Assembly: GCA_037447655.1 (NCBI GenBank)
Contig: JBBHKE010002590.1
Coordinates: 81,914-145,913, forward strand
From: Zygnema cylindricum
Lineage: Eukaryota; Streptophyta; Zygnematophyceae; Zygnematales; Zygnemataceae
Length of the DNA: 64,000 nucleotides
Reading direction: 5' to 3'
Below, piece after piece: positions 11,257 to 22,221 of the stretch (its first letter is position 1; every line of letters begins with the position of its first letter). The position numbers and the translations under genes are program-made. The notes under the pieces are model-generated. The model searched no databases. It saw nothing but the letters and a program-made list of their open reading frames with translations, and was not told the DNA's origin.

Positions 11257-14200
11257 CTCTAGGGTACCAATCTTTAATGGAACTGGCTTCATATACTGGG
11301 AAAGTATGATGATAGGAGCTCTATGCGAAAAAAGGTTTTGGGGGATAGTGAGTGGACGATTGGGGCGTCCATCAAGTCTTGGAATTCCTCCAGGGTTTAA
11401 AGGAAGCAGATTCACCAGGAAAGAGGATTCACCTTCAAAGAGAAGGAAAAGACCACACCAATAGCAACTGGTTTAGCATTCATGTCACCTATTCCGAGGA
11501 ACGAGGAGAATGATACTGAAACCTGGGACTTCAACAATATGGCGGCAAAGCACTTCATCCTACGCCATCTCACTTAAGGACTTGCATGTCCTCATTTGCA
11601 GGTAGAGAGGGCATCCGATCTTTGGATGGCTCTCATAGAGATGTACCGAAGTGGTACGATTCAGCAACAACAGTTGGCTGATCAGAAAGTTAAGGAGTAT
11701 GTATACAAAGGGGGAAATATGTTGGATTTTTGCAATGAGCTTGCTACACTCTTCATGGAGCTAGAGAGTGCGCGTAAAGTTTTAAGTGAAAAAGAAAAAG
11801 TTAACTGTTTACTAATGAAGTTACCTGATGAGTTCGAGAATATAGTCAACCGTGTGCAGGACTTGCCGGACTCAAGGTGGATATGGAACTCAGTGGTAGG
11901 GATGATTCTCGTTCGAGAGAATACGATTGAGATCCGAAGGGGAGGAAAGAGTGGCCAAGTCTTGGCAACAGCGACTGATTGGAGGAACAAGGATTCCCGG
12001 AAACCAGTCGAAAACTATGGGGGTAGGGAGCAGAAAAAACAGGTTGGCGAGTTCGAACCAAGGGCTCCCAAAGGTTTATGTCTTTTTTGTAAGAAACCGG
12101 GGCACTATATGGCAGAGTGCACCAAGCTAACCGAGCTTCGGTTAAAGGAGGGGCAGACCGGTGGTACCCCGAGAGGAAAGAAAAAGGCCTTTGTCACACA
12201 GGTACTTGAGGCGGAATCCGAGGACGAGGACGATGAGCTCTTTTTGGATGAGGAGTTGGAGGCAAAAACTGAGGTTGAAATTCCACGAAGGCAGAAATGT
12301 GCTTACGGTGGATTGAAAGGTGAAGCAGGCTGGATTATAGATTCAGGTGCCTCAATGCACATGTGTAAGGATAGACACCTGTTCACTAAGATAAGAAAGA
12401 TTCCCACCGTAGAGATAGAGTACGGGGATGGGAGGATAGTCACCACTACTCTTGTAGGATCGGTAGACCTGAAAGTGTTAGTAAAAGGAAAGACATCCAT
12501 ATTAACATTCTCCGATGTATTGTTTATTCCGGAGCTGAACAAAAACCTTATCTCTACATCAGTATTAGATGATAAGGGTTTTTTCACTAGCACTAGGGAA
12601 GGAGTCTTTACTGCTAGTTTTGAGGAGGATGTCTATTTCATTGCTGAGAAAGGTAGCCATGGGATGTTTAGGCTGATCTTAAGTAATGAAACGAAGAAAC
12701 TTTATTATGCTGGTGTTCATGATATTATGATGTGGCATAAGAGGCTTGGGCATGTGAATCTAGATAAGTTAAGAGAGATGAAAAAGATGGGAGTGGTGGA
12801 AGGGATTCAGTTCAGTGAGAGTGATGATATAAGTGATTGTATTGGGTGTGCTCAAGGTAAAGCACACAGATTACCCTTTCCAAAAACAGCCACCTACAAG
12901 GGAGAAAAACTTCTAGATCTAGTACACACAGATATTTGGGGACCGGCTAGAGTGCCCTCACCGGGGGGGAAGAGATTTATGATGACTATAACTGATGATT
13001 GGTCTCGGTATTCCCGAGTATATTTTTTGAAAAACTAGTCAGAGGCTGAGGACTGTTTTAGACAATATAAAGCATGGAGCGAAAAACTCCATGAAACTCC
13101 AATCAAGAGAGTAAGGAGTGACAATGGTGGAGAGTATACTTCTAACCAGTTTGAGGATTTTTTGAGGGAAGATGGGGTTCAACACCAAAAGACAGTTCCA
13201 GAAAATCCGGAACAGAATGGGGTAGCTGAAAGGTTAAATAGAACACTAAGTGATAGTGCTAGAAGTATGTTGTCGGATAAGAAGATAGGAAAAAGGTTTT
13301 GGGCAGAAGCAATGAACTGTGCTAATAACCTCAAAAATAGAGTTCTTACTTCAGCTATAAAAGATCAAACACCTTATGAGAGATGGACAGGCCGGAAACC
13401 AGACTTATCTCATTTAAAGGTTTTCGGCAGTCAAGTATTCAGTCTAGATACGGATCGGTCTAATTGGAAGCTAGATCCTAAAGGAAAACCGGGATACTTA
13501 TTAGGATATGATGAGGATGTTAAAGGATATAGAGTTTATGATCTAAAAAGAGAAGATATAATCTTAGTAAAGCATCTAGTAGTTATGGATGAAGGAAAGT
13601 CTGTGGATCCCTTCAAATATACAAAGTCAGTAAAAATCAGATTTGAGTCAGAAAATTCTGATGACTTTGAGCTTCCTAACTATCCAGGTTTTAGAGACGA
13701 TGACATTCTTGCAGGAACAAATCAGACCGAAAAGGACTCGGCTGTGGAAACTCCAGTGAACTCTACTCGAAGCGGAAGACGTGGTGGAAATTGATTCGGA
13801 ATCAAGGGATAGGGGAGAAGCCGAGTTTGTTCGAAAAAATCCACGAGAACCATCTATTCCGGCCTCAGATTTTGAGGGGGGGAGGAGAAGTAGCAAAAGA
13901 CTGCAAGAAAAACAGGTTAATAACAAGGTAACTAAACTATCTCATCAAGATGAACCTCAAACTTATCGAGAGGCGATGACTTGTCCTGAAAGAAACCGGT
14001 GGAAGACAGCCATCAATGAGGAGATGGCTTCAATCATGGCAGCCGATACTTGGGAGCTGGTGGACTGTCCACCTAACCGAAAACCAATCGGTTGTAAGTG
14101 GGTTTTCAAACTAAAACTGAACCCAGATAACACAATCGAGCGCTACAAGGCCAGATTAGTGGCAAAGGGATTTACACAAAAGGAAGGAATTGACTACGAG

Positions 14201-15536
14201 GAAACCTTTGCCCCTGTGGTCAGATTTCCCTCCGTCCGCATACTTCTCAGTTTAGCAGCGGCGGAAGACATGGAAGTGCACCAGATGGACATTAAAACAA
14301 CCTTTTTGCATGGAGAATTGGAAGAGGAGATCTTCATGCGACAGCCCGAAGGGTTTGTGGAAGAAGGAGAGGAGAGTAAGGTGTGCCGGCTGATTAAATC
14401 TCTTTATGGTTTGAAACAGGCGCCTCGACAGTGGAATAAGAAGCTTGATGAGTTTCTTACCGGTCTAGGATATATTCGGATCAGCTCAGATCACTCAATC
14501 TATGTTTTCGAAGATGAGGAAGGTTTTATATTTATTGCAATTTATGTTGATGATTTGCTTGTTTTAAGTAAATCAATGGAAAAAATTAATAAACTGAAAA
14601 CCGATCTTAAGGGGAGATTGAAATGAAAGATATGGGGGAAGCAAAATATATTTTGGGAATTCAAGTAGAGAGAGACCGAAAAAGAAAAATTATAAGATTG
14701 ACTCAAAATGAAGCAATAGGGAACATGCTTGAAAATTTTCAAATGGATAAAGCTAATAGTTGTACAACTCCAATGGAATTGAAGAAGGAAGTGAGGGGAG
14801 TGAGGAAGAAGGAGTCATAGTCTTAGACGAGGAATTATCTCCTGATGAACAGAAGTTCATGCAGACTATTCCTTACAGGCAAGTAGTGGGAAGTCTAATC
14901 TATTTTATGAATTGTACCCGGCCGGATTTAGCTACAGCTGTAGGAGTACTGAGTAGAAGTCTAAATGCTCCCACTAAGAAGGATTGGGAGGAAGCTAAGA
15001 GAGTCCTTAGATACTTGGTAGGAACTAGAGATCTATGGTTGCATTTGGGTGGGGAGAATACTGACATCACTACTTGGAGTGATGCAAGTTATGGTGATGC
15101 TCCGATGAGGAGATGTACTTCTGGATACGTATTATATGTGGGTGATGGGGCTTGCTGTTGGAGTAGCAAACAGCAAAAGGTTATTGCTCAGTCCACCATG
15201 GAGGCTGAGTATATGGCCTCTTGCTCTGCTGTAAAAGAATTGATGTGGGTCAAGTCTTTGCTTGGTGAGCTTGGTCACCTTAAGAGTGGTGTGCAGAAAA
15301 TATTTTGTGATAATCAGGCAGCAATCGCTATTTCTGCCAATCCTAAACACCATTTTAAAGCCAAACACATGGACATCAGACTCAGCTTTGTTAGAGAGAA
15401 AGTAGAAAACAAAATAATCAGTTTAGAGTACAGACTAGATAGTGAGATGGTAGCAGATATGATGACCAAACTTGTGCCTTCCCCTAAGCTAATTTTTTGC
15501 AGGGAGAAGTGTGGTCTGAAATTAAAGATTGACTAG
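11246..15536 (+). pseudogene. Element A gag-pol, recently broken
   Basis: Gag starts at 11246 and leaves frame before 11464. An in-frame TAA is at 11575-11577, after which a long open stretch runs to 13035. That stretch holds the gag C-terminus, a CX2CX4HX4C knuckle (12079-12120), the protease DSGAS (12340-12354) and the integrase HHCC and first Asp. A TAG at 13036-13038 interrupts integrase, which continues with the DNGGEY Asp near 13120. Further frameshifts lie near 13775, 14610 and 14785. Reverse transcriptase occupies 13960-14700 with YVDD at 14543-14554. RNase H runs to the stop at 15534-15536. Domain order is PR-IN-RT-RH, diagnostic of Ty1/copia. Confidence 0.93.
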
Positions 15537-15549
15537 AAAATAAGGGGAG
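15537..15549 (+). other. Polypurine tract of element A
   Basis: AAAATAAGGGGAG directly before the 3' LTR, purine except for one T, in the position expected for plus-strand priming. Confidence 0.82.
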
Positions 15550-16597
15550 TGTAGAAACTAATGGTTTTATTAGTATTTTCTAGGTCTGAAAAGAAATATA
15601 GAAGTCAAGGCAGTCTATCTTTAACTTCTCTCTCGAACTCTCAAACTTGTCGCAGTCACTGAGAAATTAGAGAGGAAGCTAGAGCCATGGCTACCTTGGC
15701 TATCCTGAGGTTTATGGGAAATTTATATTAGGGTTTATTTATTTAAGTAAAAGTTATGTGCCGGCGGCAGGATTTGATCCTTGTTCCTACCGGCCGGCAG
15801 ACAGGAAATAGCCGGTAGCCTTAGCCGTTTAATCTAGCGGTAGTGTTACGTAGCATATAGTTTAATAGTTATTTAAATATGTATACGTGCGAAAATCCAT
15901 TTAACTGAAATGAATTACGGGATACATAGATCTAGTAATATATAATGTACGACTTACGGTACGGACACAAATCAGTACCGCGCATTTGTTTCGTAAATGA
16001 AACAAATATCGGGCATGTATTTATTACGGCTACGATTAAAGCCGAATTTAATCGGACGGCCGGGATTAGCGCCGAGATCGCGGAGGAAGATTTCGGCGGT
16101 TTGTGGCCATCGCCACATCGGATGACGCGTGGCGAAATTCCGTTGGATTGTGGAATCTCCGGAGATTATGGCACCGAATCCGGATTTGACATGTGTCGAC
16201 ATTTTGGCCATGTGTACAATGTCCGTACATAAAGTACACCGGCAGCTGTACTTTTGCGTACGGAACTCAATTCTGATTGGTTCCGTACATCAGTAGATAG
16301 AGTCTGTGAGAGAGATAGGACTTAGAAAAATTAGAAGATAGGACCCCCTCTCCCAGAGAGCTTCTGTACAAAAGGTCAACTTTGACCCTCCATAACTTAC
16401 TGCTCAGGGGAGCAAATTCAGAGATTTTTTTTGCTATCGACTCAGGGGAGTCTTGTCTTCACAGGGGTGAAGTTGGTTAGAGTTTTTGTCTGCCAGGGTG
16501 GCAGTTATTTTTGCTTAAACACAAAGGGGTCAGGATTATCCTAGAGGCTTCTTGGAAGCTGTCCACTCTGAGGACTTATGGAGGTCTCAGAGTTTCA
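15550..16597 (+). repeat. 3' LTR of element A
   Basis: 1048 bp, same ends as the 5' LTR. It is one base shorter because of a missing C in the GTAC-rich segment near 16214. It contains the W-box palindrome at 16374-16387. Confidence 0.94.
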
Positions 16598-16602
16598 TCC
16601 TT
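16598..16602. repeat. Right target-site duplication of element A
   Basis: TCCTT directly after the LTR end at 16597, identical to 10188-10192. Confidence 0.9.
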
Positions 16603-19600
16603 CTCCCATATCCTTCATCTCAAATCATCCTTTTAGATCATTTTTCAACCTATTTATTTTATCCATAGATTTACTTAAAAAAAGCAAATCATCAACATAA
16701 ATTTCAATAAAAATAATTCTTTCCTCATCTTCAAAAAAATAGATTGAGTGATCTGAGCTGATCCGAATATATCCCAAACTTGTAAGAAACTCATCGAATT
16801 TCTCGTTCCATTGCCAGGGTGCTTGTTTCAACCTATAGAAAGATTTGATCAATCGGCAAACTTTGCTCTCCTCCCCTTGCTCCACAAATCCTTCGGGCTG
16901 TCGCATAAAAATCTCCTCTTCCAACTCTCCATGTAGGAAGGCCGTCTTGATGTCCATTTGATGCACTTCCATGTCTTCTGCTGCCACCATAATGAGAAGT
17001 ATTCAAACAGATTGAAACCTGACGACCGGAGCAAAAGTCTTCTCTTGGCAATTCCCTCTTTTTGGGTAAATCCCTTTGACACTAACTAATCCTTGTAGCG
17101 GTCAATGGTGTTATCCGGGTTGAGTTTGAATTTGAATATCCACTTACACCCAAATGGCTTCCTATTAGAGGGATAGTCCACCAATTCCCACTTATTGGCT
17201 GCCAAAATCGAAGCCATCTCCTCATTAATGGTTGTCTTCCACCGAATCCTCTCAAGACATCTTATCGCCTCACCATAAGTTTGGGGCTCATCGGGATGAG
17301 ACAGTTTGGTTAGCTTGTTGTTAACTTGTTTCTCTTGCAGTCTTTTGCTGCTTCTCCTTCGGCCCTCAAACTCTGATGCCGCATTGGATGGCTTTCGTGG
17401 ATACTTTCCAATTGTTTCGACTTCTCCCCTATCCCTCGATTCTGGGTTTATTTCCATCACGTCTTCCGCTTTGGTTCGAGTTGGCACTAGGGGTTCTACA
17501 GGTTGAATCCTCCTCGGTTTGATTTGTACCTGCAAGATCATCATCTTCTCAAAAACCTAGATAGTTAGGAAGCTCAAAGTCATCACAATTTTCTGACTCA
17601 AATCTGATTTTGACAGTCTTTCTATGATTAAAGGGATCGATGGATTTCCCTTCATCCATGACCACTAGATGCTTTACTAGAATTATATCTTCTCTCTTCA
17701 GATCATAAACTCTATATCCTTTTACGTCTTCATCATATCCTAGTAGATATCTTGTTTTTCCTTTCGGATCGAACTTCTAATTTGACTGATATATGTCTAC
17801 GTTGAATATTTCACTATCGAAAACCTTTAAGTGTGAAACATCTGGTTTTCGGCCGGTCCATCTCTTATAAGGAGTTTGGCCTTTTAGTGCCGAGGTAAGA
17901 ACTCATTTCTAGAGATCATTTGCACAGTTCATAGCTTCGGCCCAAAGTCTCCATCCTATTTTCTTATCTGAGAGCATACTCGTAGCACTATCACTTAGAG
18001 TTCTATTTAACCTTTCGGCTACACCATTCTTCTCAACATTTTCAGGAACTATCTTTTGGTGTTGCACTCCATCTTCTCTCAAAAAATCCTCAAACCGATA
18101 GGAGGTATACTCTCCCCTATTATCACTCTTTATTCTCTTAATAGAGGTTTCACGGAGTTTTTCACTCCATGCCTTAAATTCCTTAAAAACCTGTCGGGCC
18201 TCTGATTTATTTTTCAAAACATACACTCTAGAGTATCGAGACCAATCGTCAGTGATTGTCATCATACACTTTTTATCACCGGGTGAGGGCACTTTGGCCG
18301 GTCCCCAAATATCATTGTGTACCAAGTCTAACACTTTTCCCCCTTTATAAGTGGGTTCTTTTGGGAAGGGTGATCTGTGTGCTTTATCTTGAGCACAACC
18401 ACTACAATCACTCAAGTTTTCACTTTCTCCAACTGAATTCCTTCCGCTATTCCCATCTTTTTCATTTCTTTCAACTTATCTAAATGCACATGTCCAAGCC
18501 TCTTATGCCACCACATAATATCATAAACACCAATATAGTAAAGTTTTTTCTTTTCATTGCTTAACACCAGCCTAAACATCCCTTGGCTACCTTTTTCAAC
18601 AGTGAAATAAACTTTCTTCTCAAAGCTAACAGTAAAGGTTCCCTTCCTATTGCTAGTCTCAAAACCCTTATCATCTAATAGAGACGTTGAGATGAGGTTT
18701 TTGTTTAACTTTGGGATAAACAATACATCAGAATGTCACCATGGATGTCTTTCCCTCCACTAAGACTTTCAGATCTACCGATCCTACCATAGTAATAGTG
18801 ACTACCGTCCCATCCCCATACTCTTTCTCTATTGTGGGAATCTTTCTCATCTTAGTGAACAGGTGTTTATCCTTACACATGTGCATGGAGGCAGCGGAAT
18901 CCACAATGCAACCTCTTTCACCTTTCAAACCTCCAAAAGCACACTTCTGCTTTCGTGGAATTTCGACCTCTGTCTTTGCCTCCGACTCCTCATCCAGCAA
19001 GAGCTCACCGTCATCATCCTCAGATTCCTCCTTGTGTACATGAGTCACAAGAGCCTTTTTCTTTCCTCTTGGAGGTCCACCTATCTGCCCCTCTTTTAAC
19101 CAAAGTTCGGTTAGCTTAGTGCACTCCGCTATATAGTGCCCTGGTTTCTTACAAAAATGGCACAAACCCTTGGGAGCCCTTAGTCCAAACTCCTCGGTAT
19201 GACTTTTTTGCCCCCCCCCTCCATAGTTTCTGACCGGTTTCCTAGAATCGTTGTTCCTCCAATCAGTCCCAGATGCTAAGGCTTGCCCACTTTTTCCTTC
19301 CATTCGAATCTCAATCGTGTTCTCCGAGAATCATCCCTACCATTAAATTTCATATCCAGCTTGAGTTTGGGAAGTCCTCCACATGCTTGACTATGTTCTC
19401 AAACTCATCTAGTAACTTCATGAGCAGGCAGTTAACCTTCATCTTTTCAGTTTCAACGTGTCCAACACTCTCTAGCTCTATGAAAAGTGTTGCGAGCTCA
19501 TTACAAATATCCAACATCTTCCCCCCTTTGTATACAAATGCGTTAATTTTCTGATCAGCCAAGTGTTGTTGCTTAATCGTACCACTTTGGTTTATCTCTA

Positions 19601-20030
19601 TGAGAGCCACCCAAAGATCGTATGCCCTCTCAACCTGCAAATGAGGAGATGCAAGCCCTTGACTAAGATGGCGGAGGATGAAGTGCTTTGTCGCCATATT
19701 GTTGTAGTCCTAGATATCGGTATCATTCTCCTCGTTCCTCGAAATAGGTGACATGAATACCGAACCGGTTCCTATCGGTATGATCATCACTTTGTCCTTT
19801 CCTTTGTGCACCATCTCCCCTTCCTTTGTTTCCTCCGTTGGAGATGGATCTCCATCTGTGGTGAATAAGCTTCCTCCAAACCGTAGTGGGATGCAACCAC
19901 TGGGTGGACGCCTCACCCGTCCACTCAGTATTCCCCAAAACCTTTTCTCACATAGAGCTCCTATCATCATACTCTCTCAGTATATTAAGCCAATTCCATT
20001 GAAGATAGGCACCCTAGAGGGTGGGCCCAT
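16603..20030 (-). pseudogene. Element C gag and pol 5' part
   Basis: Read leftward from an ATG at 20030. Gag pieces are at 19970-19710 and 19697-19350. The zinc knuckle and protease are in 19303-18728, where the protease motif reads DSAAS instead of DSGAS. More pol sequence is at 18723-18412, integrase is at 18415-17909 with the DNRGEY stretch, and the linker and RT start are at 17544-17086. Reverse transcriptase with YVDD is at 16990-16625. RT then continues at 10187 on the other side of element A. Pieces lie in different frames, so no full polyprotein can be made. Confidence 0.88.
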
Positions 20031-20034
20031 TCCC
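20020..20034 (-). other. Degenerate primer binding site of element C
   Basis: The minus strand keeps ATGGGCCCACC but has GGGA where the other elements have GGTT. The match to the initiator tRNA anticodon arm is thus shorter than in A, B, D and E. Confidence 0.55.
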
Positions 20035-20513
20035 TGTGTAAAAGAGGCACGATACACCACAACACGTTACAGTGCATAGTGGAAAACACCAAGAATCTTC
20101 CCGTAGCAACAGCAGGAGCACACAAAACTCACAGACAAGTTTGCGCTTTATTACTTGAAAGAGAGTACAAGATTGCGCTAGCTGTGTAGGTCTACTTCAG
20201 GTCCCCCATTCACTAGGTCTACTCGCCTATTTAAACTAGCTAACTGCTAGTCAACCTAGTACTATACAGCTGTACACGTGGACCTTCGCGGCCAATCGAG
20301 ATCTATCCAAAACTTCCTTCTAAAACTATACAGTTTACATTCTGCGGCGTTGCTATGCTGCGCTGCTGCGCTACTAAGTTGCTATGGTGCTATGCTGCGC
20401 TGGTCTGGAATCGCAGCTGCGCTGCTCTGGAATCGCAACTCCGCTGCTCTGAAATCGCAACTATAGCAGCCTAGCCCCAGCCACTAAGTGCCCAAATCTG
20501 TAACCCTGTTACA
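20035..20513 (-). repeat. Unlike 5' LTR at element C (different family)
   Basis: About 479 bp lying outside the primer site of C, where an A-type LTR would be expected. On the minus strand it starts TGTAACAG and ends TTTTACACA. It has a TATA-like TTTAAATAG and an AATAAAG signal, as LTRs do. It does not resemble the LTRs of A to E. A GC-rich stretch at about 20340-20465 holds three imperfect 22-bp repeats containing TCTGGAATCGCA. Exact ends are uncertain by a few bases. Confidence 0.6.
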
Positions 20514-20556
20514 GTAAACTTTTACTATTTACGATTCGTAATTATTTTGCGGTTAA

Positions 20557-21215
20557 TGGTATGGTTACATCAGACCAAAAAGTGAGGTTTAATACATAAT
20601 TTTGTACTTTCCCATACCATGCCGTACTATATTTTCGTGAGTTTCTCGAAAACAACATTAAAGAAAATAAGATTGCCATTCTCGAAGTATGTGGGATAAA
20701 AAATCGACCGTCTGATTACATTTTGGTCTTCATTTGCGAAGCAATCTCTCCATCCGCCTCTGTAATGGTGAACACATCTCGCGGAGGTGAGTTCACCATT
20801 ACAGAACCAGTCAATTTTTCTCAACCTAGAAGATAGACATGTGCGCAGATGAAAAAACAAAATTTTCACACGTCCCCAAAGTCACGTGCCCTCGGACAAG
20901 GTGACCGTAAAATCTTTGCCGAAAAAAAATACAATTTTTTCCTGAAAGTCAGCAGAGTGAAGAAGATCTCTGAGGTGGTACACGTGCGAAGTACATGTAC
21001 GCAATACGCAAGTACGGATTTCTATATGAAAATGGTCGGTTCCAAATCTTTGACGATTTTAGAGATTTGATCGTCAACTTACGTGGAACCACTCAAATCA
21101 GAACACGTATGTAAAACCTTATTTACAGACGATACACCGATGTAACCGAGGTCTTTGGAATACATAATTTTTTTTGTTAGTACTATTACATAGACCTCCA
21201 GATGTAACCATACCC
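20557..21215. mobile_element. PIF/Harbinger-like MITE F1
   Basis: A 659-bp element with inverted termini (GGTATGGTTACATC on the left, its complement on the right) and TAA on both sides (20554-20556 and 21216-21218). TAA or TTA duplications with G-rich ends are the signature of PIF/Harbinger elements. No transposase is present. The right half is also found inside the hAT-like copies at 24124 and 26038. The short ORFs here are not conserved. Confidence 0.68.
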
Positions 21216-21497
21216 TAAATTAAAAGCCAAAATGTGCTCACACATTGGAGCTCACGTAAAGTGAGAAAGTGATTGAAGGTAACACTTGCATTTATATGTG
21301 GTTGCCGAAGTTTTGTTACCGCACTTATGTTACAGCACACCTTAGACGGCCTTGTGAGTTGCTGATTTTATTATGGCGGTTGATGTTCGCAAACGTGGCA
21401 ATTTTTTTACCGATTGTAGCAATATTTTGAAAGTCAAAGTTATTTAATTCATTGACCGTCAAATCAAACTCAACGATACACCGTGATTTGCTGTTAG
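21216..21497. other. Intergenic: copy of dispersed repeat J and a MITE end
   Basis: About 21240-21450 is one copy of a dispersed repeat, seen also at 23950-24123 and, in reverse, at 22990-23345 and 35440-35660. A single CACCGTGATTTGC end of the TA-type MITE family follows at about 21476. No gene is visible. Confidence 0.5.
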
Positions 21498-22221
21498 TGG
21501 TGTTGGGTATCGTGTAAATTTTGTCGCAATAATTTCGATATTCGATATGTCGAATATCGATCGAGCAAACTCCTCGATATATCGTGCTGGGACCAACAAA
21601 AATTCATGCGATACATAATATTTTTTTAATTTAATATTTAATATAATATGTTATTTTAGGGAAAAAGATAAATTGTTTGGTACGCCACGTACGATGTGAT
21701 TTTCGTTCCGTGACATTAAGGTAGACGCCGCAATATGTAACTGACAAAAAATACTAATTATGTAATTCATATGTTTACTAATTTAGTACGTAGAGAAATT
21801 TCTCATACAGAAAGTTCACATTAATTTAGTCAAAGTATGATTTGAAGAAAAAAATTTGCAGACTTATAATTATTATAATTAATTATTTGTTGAAGTGTAC
21901 AAAATATGAATTTCTATTCTATTTTTTAAGGTTTATTGTTTGAAGTGTACAAAACGTGATTTATTATTATTATTTTTATTAATTTGGAGTAGCAGTAGCT
22001 ACAACTACCAACTGAATAGTTATAAATAACAGTAGCAAGAATAATTATAATTTGTTTTTTACAAAGCTTTGATATATCGAGGATACGATTTATCGGCGTT
22101 ATATTGGCGATATATCGCGATATTTTGCTTTTCGATATATCGAGGAGATACATCGTTTATCAAGTACCTCCAATTCGATACATATCGAATATCAACAAAT
22201 GGTCCTCGATACCCAACACTA
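21498..22221. mobile_element. hAT-like element, copy 1
   Basis: About 724 bp with inverted ends GTGTTGGGTATC and GATACCCAACAC. The subterminal regions are full of the palindrome CGATATATCG and close variants. There is no coding capacity. The terminal sequence is shared with the copies at 24124, 26038 and 53500. I see no 8-bp duplication for this copy. Confidence 0.62.

Larger units (their letters stand above)
10193..16597 (+). mobile_element. Complete Ty1/copia retrotransposon A
   Basis: A 6405-bp element bounded by LTRs of 1049 and 1048 bp that begin TGTAGAAACTAATGG and end AGTTTCA. It has a primer site (11242-11256), gag-pol region, polypurine tract (15537-15549) and a 5-bp TCCTT duplication. 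By eye the two LTRs differ at about 25 positions, including one single-base indel, or roughly 2.4 percent. It is inserted in element C in opposite orientation. The coding region has several frameshifts and stops, so it cannot now supply its own proteins. Confidence 0.95.
8233..20513 (-). mobile_element. Ty1/copia element C, split by element A, unlike LTRs
   Basis: A minus-strand copia element. Its 3' portion is 8233-10192 and its 5' portion 16598-20513; element A sits between them with a perfect TCCTT duplication, so both parts were once continuous. The 3' LTR is of the A type, but the sequence outside the primer site at the 5' end (20035-20513) is a different LTR. The outer flanks (GGCAC on the left, GTAAA on the right) do not form a target duplication. 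The element is therefore probably a recombinant. Confidence 0.75.

Noticed and set aside
20035-20513. Solo LTR inserted beside element C
   Set aside because: No 5-bp duplication, no A-type LTR of C continues on the far side, and the junction is exactly at the primer site.
21498-22221. CRISPR-like array from the repeated CGATATATCG palindromes
   Set aside because: Spacing is irregular, the repeats are confined to the ends of hAT-like elements, and the DNA is eukaryotic.
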